Assembly (NCBI GenBank): GCA_023374045.1 | Contig: CM041777.1 | Location: 83,446,300-83,510,299, forward strand | Direction: 5' to 3' | Length of the DNA stretch: 64,000 nt | Origin: Limonium bicolor | Lineage: Eukaryota > Streptophyta > Magnoliopsida > Caryophyllales > Plumbaginaceae | Part shown: in pieces, positions 12,620 to 24,573 of the stretch | Layout of the letters: every line of letters begins with the position of its first letter | Numbering within the stretch: the stretch's first letter is position 1 | Made by a program: the position numbers and the translations under genes | The notes under the pieces: generated by a model | What the model saw: only the letters and a program-made list of their open reading frames with translations | Databases searched by the model: none | Told to the model about the DNA's origin: nothing

Positions 12620-13000
12620 CTAGCTTGGACCCATGTATTGAAAATCAAAATTTTAGTAAAAAGGGGTACCTAGCTCCGACCTCATGCATTAGTAATCAAA
12701 ATTCTAGTAAAAAGGGGTACCTAGCACCGACCCCATGCATTGCATATAAAAATTCTAGTAAAAAGGGGTACCTAGCTCCGACCCCATGCATTAGAAAGAA
12801 AATTCTAGTAAAAAAGGGGTACCTAGCTCCGACCCCATGCATTGCATATAAAAATTCTAGTAAAAAAAGGGGTACCTAGCTCCGACCCCATGCATTGCAT
12901 ATAAAAATACTAGTAAAAAAGGGGTACCTAGCTCCGACCCCATGCATTAGAAATCAAAATTCTAGTAAAAAGGGGTACCTAGCTCCGACCCCATGCATTT
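12620..13000. repeat. Minisatellite, about 7 copies of a ~52-bp unit
   Basis: Tandem units of roughly 50-53 bp, each containing GGGGTACCTAGCTCCGACCC followed by ATGCATT, an A-rich spacer and ATTCTAGTAAAAA. Each unit has a GGTACC and an ATGCAT palindrome. Copies differ by a few substitutions and by length of the A-run. The array lies in the intron of the TNPA-like gene, directly next to the donor site of exon 3. Confidence 0.92.
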
Positions 13001-14077
13001 TATTAAAATATACGTACCAGTTTCTCCTTATGATCAGGGTAAGAGCGTGAACCGCCACAGTGGGTTGACATTCCAGCTCCTGGTTCGAACTCCGTACGTC
13101 TGTTTTTGGAGTTCACCTCTCGTATGCGTCGAAACTGGGGAGAGTTCCACACTTGCTCCCACGCTCTCAAGATCTCTTGATCAAGTGACGGTCGAACTTT
13201 ATGTTCAGTCCTGATCTCGTACAACACTTCTCCGTAGCGTCGGGCACCCTTTCGGCAAAACTTGTCATACACAATACTTTCAAATGAGGGATCCCATCGA
13301 AATTTCTTCTGCAGTTCACAATATAAATAACACAATGTCAACTATATATCAAAACAAAAAAAATATAAAAAATATCAAGTTATTGAGCCATGACTTTATT
13401 ACCCTAAACTCCTCAAAATAAAACCGCTTTTGCTCCTCCAACAGTCCCTTCCACGAATGACCCTCAGGAAACCACTTCCTATCGAATATTTGTCGGAAGA
13501 CTCGAGTCACTTCATTACTTGGTCTCATACCACTTGTATGATAGCAAAAGAGTGATTAATTAGAAAAAAAATAAATCAACTACATAATTAATTCACATTG
13601 CATAACACAAGAACAAAGATTATTTCACATACCCAGATTCAGAAAAGGTAATCAGAATACGAGGGTCAGAAGTTGAGGCACTCGCACTTCCACTTGCACT
13701 TCCACTCTCCACATGCATCTCTGTAGATGTGTGTGGGGTGGTCTCCAAGGAATCCCTACCAGCGGGAGTATCATCTGGTGTGCTGATGGTACCGTTAGAC
13801 GTACCACTAGATGGTGGTATCTGACAAGCCTCTTGCTGCTCCTGAGGAACAGTCAAGGGTGCCTCCTGCTGCTGCTGCTCACTACCACCATCAGCAGCTG
13901 CCACTGATGACTCCGCACGATCACCAACATTCTTACTCTTCTTCTTCTTTTTGGGGAAGAGGCGTTTGACCACACCCGAACCAGCCATATCTGCATACAT
14001 ATAAAATGAATTAGATATAATCAAACAATGTTATAATATTCATAAACAATAACTATCTACGAGTTAATTTACATTTG

Positions 14078-17000
14078 TCATTCAGAATCATAATCATCAT
14101 CATAATCATTCTCTTCCAAATCTTCTTCCAATTCATCTTCCACTTCTTCAGCATCTCCAACCTCGTCCCCCTCTAGGTCACCACTTTCTAAATCCTCTGC
14201 AACAGAATCAATCGTGTCTACCAATTCAATAGGTACATCCTCTTCATTAGGGATAAAAGTAGATACATCAACCCCCTCAACTCCTTCTTCTTGAAGTGGT
14301 TGTGCCTCTTCTTCATTTGAAACTGAATCGGGCATGTCTAATATGCTTCTTGCTTTAATTTTACAGACATACCACCATGCTTGAACATCCTTCTTTTTAG
14401 AAGGGTACGAGCAGTAATATATTTGTCTTGCTTGTTCCGCCGATATAAACGGTTCATAATTCTTTATCTTCCTTGTATGTTTGATGTCGGCTATTTTATA
14501 TATTAGGTGGATAACACAACCATCCTTTGAGTTGTCGAACCACGAACACTTGAATATGATCACCTTCTTCATAGGGTACGCCGGGTACTCTAACTCAATA
14601 ATATCGTCCAACATTCCATAATAATCATATTCTGTGCTCGATTCACCAGCAGCGGATACGCATACTCCACTATTTACTGTTGAACGACCAACTTCATGTG
14701 CTCTTGTAAGAAATTTGAACCCATTCACAAAACAACCGGAATATGATTTTGCCACATTTAGCGGTCCTTGTGCCAAACTCCGTATGAAATGATTGGGGAT
14801 TGTGTCATTGTTTGACTGTTTAGGACAACAAACAAGAAGAATCATGTCACAAACTAGCTAAGGTGATGACATAGTTGTATTTTCAAATTCATGAAGTTCT
14901 AATATGTAGCTTACATATTAATTGAACCACGCACTAAATTCTTTCTCCAACTTTCTGTTAATAGCAACATCATCGATTGAAGGATTTTGCTCTTGCAGTT
15001 CATCGATAAACTTTCTGTGAAACACAAGCGAACAGATACGGTCAACATATATGTTCTTTGAGTTTAACTTTAATAGAAAAATTAGCATTTGTATTCTTAC
15101 TCCACATAAGGCTCGAGTTCCGGAGTGTTCAACAACACATATGTCTGGGCAGCAGCTAAGTCTTTCGGTGTTAGATAAACCGAAGTAGCTTTCCCAATTA
15201 GTCTTCCGCTTGTTTTAAAGATAGAGATCCTATCAGGGTCATCATCTACTTCATCAATGTCAACTTCATTCCTGCCCACTCTGTAGCGATAAGAGGGTTC
15301 ACCATCACCAAAATAGAAGGTGCTGAATTTAGTAATCTCCTCGAGAAGATAACCATTGCATATTGACCCTTCAACGTGGTTTCTATTTTTGACTTTCCTT
15401 TTCAACTTGCCCATGTATCTACAACATTCATATTCATATACCGTAAGAATAATGAATGAACTCATCTATTAACACTGACTGAATCAGTTATCAACAAAAT
15501 ACGTGGCTTACCTCTCAAAGGGGTACATCCATCTGTATTGCACAGGTCCAGCTAGACTAGCCTCGTAAGCCAAGTGGATTGGAAGATGCTCCATTGAGTC
15601 AAAAAAGCTGGAGGAAATATCATCTCCAATTTGCAAAGAATGAGTGCAATATTATCTTTCATTTGTTGTAGATTTGTTTCGTACAACGATGTTGCAGTCA
15701 ACTCTTTGAAGTGAAGACACAACTCGGTGATTGCCTCCCACACCGCTCGAGGGAGAAGATGACGAAAGGCTATAGGCATGAGTCGGTGCATAAATACGTG
15801 ACAATCATGACTCTTCATCCCGAATACTCTCCTACTCGTCATGTCAACACATCTACCAACATTAGAGGCATACCCATCTGGGAACTTTATATTTTTAACC
15901 CATTCACAAAAAATGTCCTTCTGTTGTCTGTCCAATACATAAGATGCCTTTGGATATCTCTTACTCCTTCCATCAAATGCCAACTCAGGACGCTCACAGT
16001 AGTCATTGAGTTCTTGACGTGATTTTTCATGATCCTTTGTCTTATGTTTAACATTGAGTACAGTGTTGAATATGTTGTCAAAACAATTTTTCTCAATATG
16101 CATCACATCCAAGTTGTGTCGGATTAACAACTTACTCCAGTACGGTAGATCCCAAAAAATACTCTTCTTACTCCACCCACAGTTCCTAGCAATGGCAGCA
16201 TTTGTTTCGTCAGAGCCAACTTCAGTCACTTTCTTAAGACCTAACCGGTCTATTTCTGCCAATATCTCATCACCGGTCCACACACGTGGTGCTCTACCCA
16301 AAACTTTTTTACCTTTCCTGAATGAAGTAGTGTCATAGCGAAACTTGTGTCTTGGTCGTAAAAATTTCCTACTATTGTCAAACCAGGATTGTTTCCGACT
16401 GCAGCGAAGGGTGAAAGCATCACTTGCATCCATGCAGTGCGGACATGCTAATCTTCCAGCTGTGCTCCATCCAGAAAGCATTGCGTATGCTGGAAAATCA
16501 CTGATTGTCCACATCAACGCAGCTCTCATTGTGAAATTTTGTTTCTTAGAAACATCGTAAGTGTTAACTCCTTCACCCCATAATTGTTGTAGCTCTGCAA
16601 TAAGAGGCTGCAGATACACATCTATCCGCCCTTTTGGATTTTTCGGTCCAGGCACCAAGCATGTTAAGAAGAAGAATTCATCTTTCATGCACATCCCAGG
16701 TGGTAGATTGTAAGGAGTCAGGATGACAGGCCACAATGAATATGGTCGCCCAGATGGCCCAAATGGCTGAAATCCGTCAGTGCACAGGCCAAGGCGCACA
16801 TTTCTAACTTCTTTAGCAAATTCAGGATTGTTCTCATCAAAATGTTTCCATGCTCTAGAGTCAGATGGATGACACATCTTGCCATCCTCCATTGTGTGCT
16901 CAGCATGCCAACGCATTTCACTTGCTGTTGCCGGAGAAGCGTACAGTCTTTGAAGTCTTGGTATGATGGGGAAGTAATGCATTTTCTTTCTTGGGATCTT

Positions 17001-17092
17001 TGTTTTCCTTCGTTTAGAACCCTCAGCCACTGGTTTGTACCTTGGTTCGTGACAAAACTTGCAAGAATCAAGATCTTTGTCTTCCCTCCAGT
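14078..17092 (-). pseudogene. CACTA tnp2 transposase, 3' portion (Transposase_21, DUF4218, DUF4216)
   Basis: Catalytic part of the tnp2-type transposase, which cuts and moves the element. The first exon here (15513-17092) has DSCKFCHEPRYKP, then the Transposase_21 region (MHYFPIIPRLQRLYASPAT ... FGPSGRPYSLWPVILTPYNL). It continues with SGWSTAGRLACPHCMDASD, NLDVMHIEKNCFDNIFNTVL and the DUF4218 motif MSHRLMPIAFR-like MHRLMPIAFRHLLP. Further exons are 15101-15418, about 14931-15014, and one ending at 14078. The last carries DUF4216 (CSWFDNSKDGCVIHLIYKI ... SKKKDVQAWWYVCKIKAR) and a very acidic C-terminus. A one-base loss in a T-run near 15607 shifts the frame, and a TAA lies in the short third exon. 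The 5' portion is separated by the nested Tat element and resumes at 26702. Confidence 0.88.
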
Positions 17093-18844
17093 TGTTATAC
17101 CCAAAATTTTGACCCCCTGGTTAGGGTCTACGAGGTACTGGTGTTGTGAGAGGCATTTTAATCAAGCAGTGAGGGATCCCTGCCCGATCGGCACGTTCCA
17201 TGGCATGGGGAGCAGCTTCGTCACTTTCAGGGGCGTTTTGGTAATTTTTTAAGGCTCCTAGGACCTCCTATAAGCTTTCTCTCTCCTCCAAAGGATGCCC
17301 AAATCAGCTCAAAACGCTTTGATATTTTAACCCATGATAGAGGATGACATTTTAAGCATAATGGCGTTGGAATTTTGATTTTTCGAATTTCCAATAATTT
17401 TCTAGCAATTTTGACTGAATCTGACGAGAAATTCAATTTTAAAATATTCCAACATTTAAAAAATCCGATTCCACTTCAGAAAATTCATAATTTCCATCCT
17501 TGACACGTGGTTAAAATTTCACAGCAAAATTCCTTTGGGAAGTCACTTAACTAAAATATCGAAAAATCTTACTTTTACTAGATTTTCTTTATCTTTAAGA
17601 AAGTCTATATAAGGGATAGGTTTTTGGATAAAGGCGGAACCTCATATGCTGAAGAACCCTAGAGAGTCAGAAAACACAGCCTCCTCACTCTCTCTCACGT
17701 TTTCCAACACCCGGCCACCCAAATCATACCGAAAATCCCCCGAAATCACCATCTAAACACGTTTTCCAATCCCCAAAGCATCAATAGTCATCAAAACCCC
17801 ACAAAAACACCAAAACGTGAAGAACAGCAAGAACAACCAACAACCAGAAGCTTGGGTCGAAATCCTCTCGGGTCTGCCATCAACGGAGCACTCGACGAAT
17901 CCCGGTGTGAAGAAACGTTGTGAATCCGAAGGTAAAACAGGTAGAAACTCCACTTCCCTAATTCTCCACTATTAAAAATTTGGGCTCGAACTAACCTTCG
18001 TACGCTTCTGTATTGCTGTTTATTCAAGCTTCTGTCCAATAACTTGTTTACCAAGTTTCGTGCATAATCGAATTCAAATTGAGAACTTTCGACTACTAAC
18101 GTATTGTAATCTTTCAGGCTACACACCCATAAAATTTGAGCCAAAAACCTTCGAACAGCCTCAACGCCGCCGAGGGCTGTCCGCACCCACGGACGTCGTG
18201 TCCGGGGTCCCGGACTCCCTGTCCGTAAGCTCGGACCCCACGGACGGCGGCGGGATTTTTAAAATTTAAAAATTAGGTTTTTTAATAATGTCCGGGCCCA
18301 CGGACAGCCTGTCCGGGCCCCGGACTTTACAATTTTCTGTTTTCTGTTTAATTCGACTTTTATTTTATGTAGGTTAACTGGGGTCCGTGGCTTCGGACAT
18401 TAGGTCCGTGGCTACGGACGGAAACAAAATTTGACCTAATTCTGCCTCCGAAACCCTAGTTTAGGTATTTTAATTTCCACTTTAATTTTCTGTCAAAAAA
18501 TGCTAAAAAACACAAAAAACAGAAGCGCGCACCTAGGTTAAAAAGCAACTTTGTAGAAAGCCGTAATTAAACCAAGTAGAGGAAAAACGACCTAGGAGGG
18601 TAATGAAAGTAATTGAACCCTAATTAAGTCGAATATCGCCCCCGAACCCGAACTCTCCTTTCCTAATTTGATCTAGGTTAAAATTAGGTGGCGACTCATA
18701 ATAGGTTCCAGTGAGCTAGCTTAGGTTTTAATAATTATTGTTATATGACATAGTTATTAATCTTAGGTTATAAGTGGACCTAAAACCCGTTAGATCCTAA
18801 TCAACTTTAATCACATAGGATAGGGTTTAAAATCGAGGCTCACA
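17093..18844 (+). repeat. Tat/Ogre-like 5' LTR
   Basis: About 1.75 kb, TG...CA ends. It matches 24921-26701 throughout, with scattered substitutions and many one- or two-base indels in homopolymers. Between 18170 and 18420 it has GC-rich dyads on GTCCGGG/CCCGGAC and GTCCGTGG/CCACGGAC. A TATATAAGGG box at about 17606 is a plausible core promoter. Confidence 0.92.
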
Positions 18845-18847
18845 GAC

Positions 18848-18866
18848 TGGCGACTCTGCTGGGGAC
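18848..18866 (+). other. Primer binding site, tRNA-Arg type (Tat/Ogre-like)
   Basis: TGGCGACTCTGCTGGGGAC, three bases after the LTR end. This is the characteristic Tat/Ogre primer site, complementary to the 3' end of a plant tRNA-Arg. Confidence 0.9.
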
Positions 18867-19752
18867 CAACTTCTTAATTTTAACTTGTTTAATTTTAAGA
18901 AAAGGGCTTAACTTGAAAACGTTTATTTATGGCTTTTACTATGTTGCTTGTTCATTTATGTGCGCACTTTAATTTTTGCACCCTTGCATCATATGAGAGC
19001 GAGGGTCCACGCAAGCCAATTTCACCCCGGGACCCGTTTGAGGGTCCCCTGTCTGGGACTCACACCTTTTAGGTGATGCGAATAAATGGGGGAAAAGAGG
19101 AGGGTGTCGTCTAACCACACCCCCTTAATACCTGGGCCTTAGCCCCAAGCATTTTCCTGACAGTACCCTTACCTAGCCCATTCTTTGGTCAGTTAAAGAC
19201 CCGACCGTAGATGCACACCTTCAGGTGATGTGGAAAAAGTGGGGTAGCCCAAAGAGAATAGCGTGCAAGCCCTATTCCTTTGTGGTGACCTGGGCCCGCG
19301 CCCCGAGCACCTCTCCGGATCGACCTGTACCCATTGGACTGAGTTATTTTGTGAGGACATTTGCATCATCCCCTTGTGTGGGACCTCTGTGTATGTGTTC
19401 CTTTCCTCCTGGGTCTCAGGCCCAATATCTGAAACGATCCATCAATCTCTTCTAGCCCAAATGAAACATTTAAGGGGTTTTCATAGTCCAAATACTTCGA
19501 TCACCCCAAAACAAAAAATCCTTTAAGCTGATTCTTGTTACAAGCCTGATTCTTGCAAAACCCACTCGTGAGACCAACGAATCTTGTAACCCAAAAGTGT
19601 GATCCAGAACGGACCCTCCCAAAATTTTGGAGCCCGGCATTCATTGCGGCGCACTAGTCTTCGGCCTGAGTTCCTAAGTTTAGTCCCAGTTTCACCCCCG
19701 CAATGCTGACTTATCTTTTTGCTTAAAACAGGCAGCACCCTTTACAACTAGG
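18867..19752 (+). other. Tat/Ogre-like 5' leader
   Basis: About 890 bp without a supported gene. Two related blocks, near 19060-19130 and 19205-19280, share CACACCTT(T)(A/C)AGGTGATG followed by a G-rich stretch and a CCTGGGCC-like segment, so an internal duplication is likely. Nothing else recognised. Confidence 0.5.
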
Positions 19753-21664
19753 ATGTCGTCTGGAGTTAACGATCGAAGTGCTCTGCTCGTGGATTTGATA
19801 GGGAAACTAGCTGAGTTAGAATTTGTCCACAGGAGTGCTCTGGAAGAACTAAGCTCAGGATTTGTGTCGGCTGCAAGGGAAGCGAGAGCTCTCATTCATG
19901 CTCTCGGGAAAATCATCCCTTTAGATCTGGTCCCCGATGAGGACGGGGTCGAGTCACCAGAGAACCAGGGACCGCAACGAGAGCAGGCCGCACAGGTGCC
20001 CGTTGTAGATCTGCAGCAGCCGCAGAGTCAGATTCTGAGAGTACTTCTAGGGCAAGGGTTAGTCCAACTTAAAGCCCCGCGGTTTCGCGGACGGCGTCTG
20101 GGGGCGCATCCCGAACAGTTCTGTCGTTTACACCTACTCACGGGCCACTCCACAGATAATTGTCGTAATTTGAGGTCTAAAATTTTGTTGTTGGCCCAAG
20201 AGGGAAAAATCCAGATCGCAACCTCGGTACCGGAGCTTCCCCGCAAAGCCGAAAGGGAGTTCACACCCATTGGTTGTCCTTTAAGCCAGGCCTTTGAGGA
20301 GCTGCAGGACGAGGGGCTAATACGGCCGCTCATTCCTCGCCATGGAGAGACGCGGAAAGGGAGTAGACTCAGTCAATTTTGCAGGTACCATCAGCTAGCA
20401 GGACATGATACCGATGATTGCAAAGTGCTGAGACATCGGATCCAGGACCTCATCGATCAAGGGTATCAGCGTTTGGATGACCTCGAGACATCAGAATCCG
20501 AAGTTCAGTGTGCTGCCTTTACTGTTTTCTGGGATGACCAAAAGCCGACACGAGGGGTAGGACGGAAGCCCACATCCGCAGTCAGCTTTGTCCCGGCAAA
20601 TGCTCACGTTACTCGGTCAGGTAAGCATTACGGATCACCTGAAAAGCCATCGCAAGGGGAAGAGCGAACGTCGTCTCCCCCAGTGGTTGAAGAGATTCCG
20701 GGTGAGCGAGAATTGCTTCAGAAGCTGAAGGCGACAACCATCCCCATGGCCATCTGGTCTTTGCTTACGATCTCGCCAGAACACCGTCGGGCCATTGCCA
20801 AACATTTGGGCGGGCCAGAGGAAAGTTTAGCCCCGGAGAGGATGGTTGCGGCTCTTTGGCAAAAGCAGGAGGAGGAGATCAGTTTTCACGACAGCGAGAT
20901 CTCCGAGCACTCAGGAAAAGCATTGTATATTACTGTTGTGGTGCGGGGCCTTCAAGGTGCCAAAGGTCCTCATTGACACAGGAGCAGACGTTAGCATCTG
21001 CCCTCTGAAAGTGGCGGAGGGTATGGGTTATGACAAATTTGAGTCTTGCCAAATAGTGTTACGAGGGTATGATGATAACCCAAGACATGTATTCGGCCTA
21101 TTGGATCTTCCACTCAAGTTTGGGACAGTTGTTCATCCAGTGAAGTTCTTGGTTCTGCAAATCCCCCATTCTTTCAACCTGATTCTGGGACGGGATTTCC
21201 TCCAAGATTTGAAGGCCGTCCCTTCTACGGTTCATCAGTGTTTGAAGTTCAAAAGAGACGGGAAGGTTCACATCGTTAGGGGGGAACCGCATCAGAAGGA
21301 GTTGCCTGTTTGCATGGTGGAAGAGGAGGGTTCGTCCCATCTGAGCAGGTTCAGTGTTGTTCCAGAGCAGTCCGACCCAACCTCTCTTCAGAAACTTAAG
21401 GTTGGGCCGGGGAAGGCTATCATGGAGAAGTATGGTTATCAGGAGGGTAAGGGCCTTGGCAAGGATCTCCAAGGAGTCCCAGACATTCTATCTCCAGCAG
21501 CGAACCCTGGTCGTCAGGGACTTGGTGCGTTAGTGGACCCATCTTTCATTTCAGCAATTGAACTATCATCTTTATTCATATGCTCATGTTCCCCATGTTT
21601 ACAGGGTACGGTAAAAGCAGTGGAGGAGAAAGCGATGCCTGATTGGATGTTCCTTGAAGAATAG
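19753..21664 (+). pseudogene. Tat/Ogre-like gag remnant, protease and G-patch
   Basis: Gene starting ATG at 19753 (MSSGVNDRSALLVDLIGKLA, helical). It has two related zinc-finger-like motifs, FCRLHLLTGHSTDNC near residue 117 and FCRYHQLAGHDTDDC near residue 212, of the CxxHxxxxGHxTxxC type seen in Tat/Ogre Gag. Then come a conserved helix (AIWSLLTISPEHRRAIAKHL), the lead-in GKALYITVVVRG, and protease VLIDTGADVSICPLKV with FNLILGRDFLQD. A G-patch follows (MEKYGYQEGKGLGKDLQG). One extra C near 20947 shifts the frame between the gag and protease parts, so two overlapping frames (to 20976 and from 20846) represent one original protein. The usual N-terminal capsid domain is missing, and there is no RT downstream. 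Confidence 0.82.
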
Positions 21665-23440
21665 GTCATAGATTGGGGGTAGTTAGTCATTTACTTCCGC
21701 TTTGGGGTCGTTAGGAGTCATTATTGTTGTCTTTTGGCTGTTCTACATAGCCTCTTTCTTTCCGTAGTTAGTTTGGCTGTCTTTCTCATTTAGTTGGTAC
21801 TCAATGTCGTTGTTACTTCTTTTGGTTATCAATAAAGTTTCTTCTTTGTTCATGTTTTAACGTCTATGCATTCGTTCACGCGCTAAAAAAGGGAAGGAAA
21901 AGAAAAGAGAAGAAATAATAATAAAAAAGAACTCTCTCATAAGGCATGTCTGCAAGCATTAAGAGAAAAGCCTTTGCTCTTTTACGGAACCCCCCTGTAC
22001 AAAACCACATTTCCATCCATGCATTTGCCACCTCCGTTGCAGCCCGCCACATCACTTTTATTTTTGCTATTCCACCTGGCACATAAAAACAAAACTGCCG
22101 CCACCAGAGGAACAAAAAAATGAATCACCCAGCAATCACTCCATCACCACTCACCACCACTGTTCACCACCACACATATAATCACCCTCCATAAATAACT
22201 TGGGCGTTCTAAGGTTTGTCAAGAAAACCCCACAATAATACTGGGGGCAATTGAGTTAAAGCGATAATGTTTATTTCTTTTTTTAAATGTGCAAGCAAGT
22301 CTCCGAGTGTACACTTCGCGAGAGTGCCTTGAGTGGTAAAACCAAGAGCGAAAGAGCGTGTCATTTTTACACGACTCCAGAGAGGCCACATTTAAAGGTA
22401 AGGTAAACGGCATGACTCCGACTGAAGGAGATAATTTGTAAATTTACGCTTAAACCTATGAAAAGTAACAAAGAACAGATGCACAACTACCAGGGATGAC
22501 GAAGCACCTAGGTACAGCACCACACAGCCAAAAGCCTGTGAACCCAGACATTAAACCCTAGGCACCCCCGCTGAGCTTTTCATATATGACCTCTTTCACA
22601 ATATTACAAGCTCCACAAATAAGCTAGCCAATGATGAATAACCGACCCGGTGACCAAAGGAAGCAAGGAGCCCGGCTTTTGAGCACAACTTCACAAGTCC
22701 AAGAAGCAAACCGCTACCAGCATGACGAAACGATCCGCAAATGGTCCCGAAGTGACACAGGATCCAAATGAGCTCAAAGATAGTTCTCAAAGTTCAAAAC
22801 CGGGAAACACAAGAACCCCGAAGGAAAGGAGATTCAAAGAAAGGAAAACCTGAAAAGCCTCGAAGAAATCCAAAATCGGAAAAAAGAAAGAAGATGCAAG
22901 GAACAATCCAAAAGTTCCAAGTCCCAAGATCATAAGCTAAGTCATCATGAAATAGCCAAATGACTTCAAGGCAAAGAAGACAGGTCCAAGGGATGGTGCA
23001 AGTTGCAGCTTTGGTCACCCTTATAGCTCCACATATCCTAAACATTCCTCCATTGTCCTATTGTCATTCATCACACCCCATAGCCACGTTATAAGCCCAA
23101 AAGACTTCCGACTTAGTAGTTGTGTATCCGATCATGTGAAAGTAACAGGTTGAACAGGTAAATCTAACAAATGTCAAATTCAATGGTTGAGAAGTTGTGA
23201 CCGTAAGTGAGAAACGAGTGCAAACACCAAACACGCCGAGTGTAGGTTAGGAAGCACCACATCAAAGCATAAGCCTCGACCCTGTGAGGATGAGACTTGT
23301 TCGCGCGTTTAATCAAAGAAAATACTGGGGGCAATTGATCATTCCGATCAATTGCCATGAGCTCTAACTCAGATCGCCCTAAGGAAAAATACTGGGGGCA
23401 ATTGTTGGTTCCAACAATTGCCATGACAACACCAATTGAA
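21665..23440 (+). other. Tat/Ogre-like non-coding region after protease
   Basis: About 1.8 kb with no polymerase domains in any frame. A T-rich tail with AATAAAG at about 21831 looks like a polyadenylation region. The string TACTGGGGGCAATTG occurs near 22239, 23321 and 23388. The latter two are each followed by an inverted CAATTGCCATG, making short hairpins. These resemble polypurine-tract/LTR-junction sequence. Confidence 0.55.
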
Positions 23441-23735
23441 ACCTAAAGCTTGAGCACCACCATCCCACCAGGCCCGTCCTAAGCCCTTCCTCCACATCAA
23501 ATACCCTCAGGCCCTACCTAAGCCCTATCTCCACATTCAAACACCTTCAGGCCCGTCCTAAGCCCTACCTCCACATCGAAATTCCTCAGGCCCGTCCTAA
23601 GCCCTATCTTCACACTCAAACATTCATAGGCCCATCATGAGCCCCACCATCTCCAGATTTGACATAAACCCTAATCCTTCTACATCCATTTAGACCCATC
23701 ATACATTTTACTCACTTTCACTTAGAACAACCTTT
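23441..23735 (+). repeat. Degenerate repeat, AGGCCCGTCCTAAGCCC units
   Basis: About five copies of a 55-60-bp unit containing CAGGCCCGTCCTAAGCCCT followed by CCACAT and an A/C-rich tail. The units become less regular towards 23735, where a related array begins (TAGGCTCGTCATAAGACCT), suggesting a common origin. Confidence 0.75.
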
Positions 23736-24240
23736 AGGCTCGTCATAAGACCTAGATCCATCCTTAGGCTCGTAGTAAGACCTAGTTCCAACCCTTAGGC
23801 TCGTCATAAGACCTAGATCCATCCTTAGGCTCGTAGTAAGACCTAGTTCCAACCCTTAGGCTTGTCATAAGACCTAGATCCATCCTTAGGCTCGTAGTAA
23901 GACCTAGTTCCAACCCTTAGGCTCGTCATAAGACCTAGATCCATCCTTAGGTTCATAGTAAGACCTAGTTCCAACCCTTAGGCTCGTCATAAGACCTAGA
24001 TCCATCCTTAGGCTCGTAGTAAGACCTAGTTCCAACCCTTAGGCTCGTCATAAGACCTAGATCCATCCTTTAGGCTCGTTATAAGACCTAGTTGCATTCC
24101 CTTAGGCTCGTAGTAAGACCTAGCGTTACCCTTTAGTTTACCCACTCTCATCAAACACATTGCATTCATCACATTCAAATAGGCTCGTCATAAGACCTAG
24201 TTGCATCATCCAGGCGCGTCACAAGACCTGGCGACAGAAA
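23736..24240 (+). repeat. Tandem array of a ~62-bp unit (TTAGGCTCGTCATAAGACC)
   Basis: A higher-order repeat in which two similar half-units alternate. One has TTAGGCTCGTCATAAGACC with TAGATCCATC; the other has TTAGGCTCGTAGTAAGACC with TAGTTCCAACC. About six full copies are nearly identical between 23745 and 24060. They then decay into single half-units as far as 24240. Confidence 0.92.
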
Positions 24241-24244
24241 AGTT

Positions 24245-24400
24245 GGCGAGGTGATGGCAATAAATCCTCCTTTTGCGATGTCAACTTATTTTCGGGATCA
24301 ACGAATGGTGGGCGATGGCAATAAGTCCCCAAGGTTTTTACCAGGAGTTATCCCTGCACACCGGCTTGGAGGGCGATGGCAATAAGTCCACATTGGGTCC
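24245..24400 (+). repeat. Short repeat, GGCGATGGCAATAAGTCC units
   Basis: Three spaced copies of a unit containing GCGATGGCAATAA(G/A)TCC (near 24250, 24312 and 24373), about 60 bp apart. Short and diverged. Confidence 0.7.
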
Positions 24401-24439
24401 AGCCAGGAGCATTGGCACGGGTTTCGGTCCCCAGAAGCA

Positions 24440-24545
24440 TCCGAGCATCATCAGCATTATCATCAACATTATCATCAGCATTATCATCAGCATTATCATC
24501 AGCATCATCAACATCATCAGCATCATTAGCATCATTACCATTCCA
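24440..24545 (+). repeat. ATC-rich microsatellite
   Basis: Imperfect run of CATCAGCATTATCATCAACA-type triplets. It produces long open frames on both strands that are not genes. Confidence 0.9.
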
Positions 24546-24573
24546 GCATTTTTGCATTTGCATGCCACCTAGC

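Larger units (their letters stand above)
11015..13988 (-). pseudogene. CACTA accessory gene, Transposase_24 / TNPA-like
   Basis: Second gene of the transposon, read on the minus strand, start ATG at 13988 (MAGSGVVKRLFPKKKKK, a likely nuclear-localisation run). I infer exons 13633-13988, 13403-13532, 13018-13308, 11734-11847 and about 11015-11644. All junctions are GT-AG and all phases agree. Exon 2 reads GMRPSNEVTRVFRQIF; exon 3 has the Transposase_24 core (KKFRWDPSFESIVYDKF ... NSPQFRRIREVNSKNRRTE). Exon 4 has APVDAYTLFLHTHTKKND, and exon 5 has a coiled-coil stretch (MKAEMQQYQEKIEEEMRRRE). A Pro/Gly/Ser tail then follows. In-frame stops at about 11417 and 11282 truncate the last exon, so I call it damaged. 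The family is thought to bind subterminal motifs. Confidence 0.78.

Noticed and set aside
12625..12879. 84-codon open frame with repeated KKGYLAPTPCI segments, resembling a repeat protein
   Set aside because: It is only the translation of the ~52-bp minisatellite; unit length changes break the frame and it lies in an intron of the opposite-strand gene.
23736..24240. Regularly spaced repeats that could suggest a CRISPR array
   Set aside because: The units are contiguous with no unique spacers, and the context is a plant retrotransposon.
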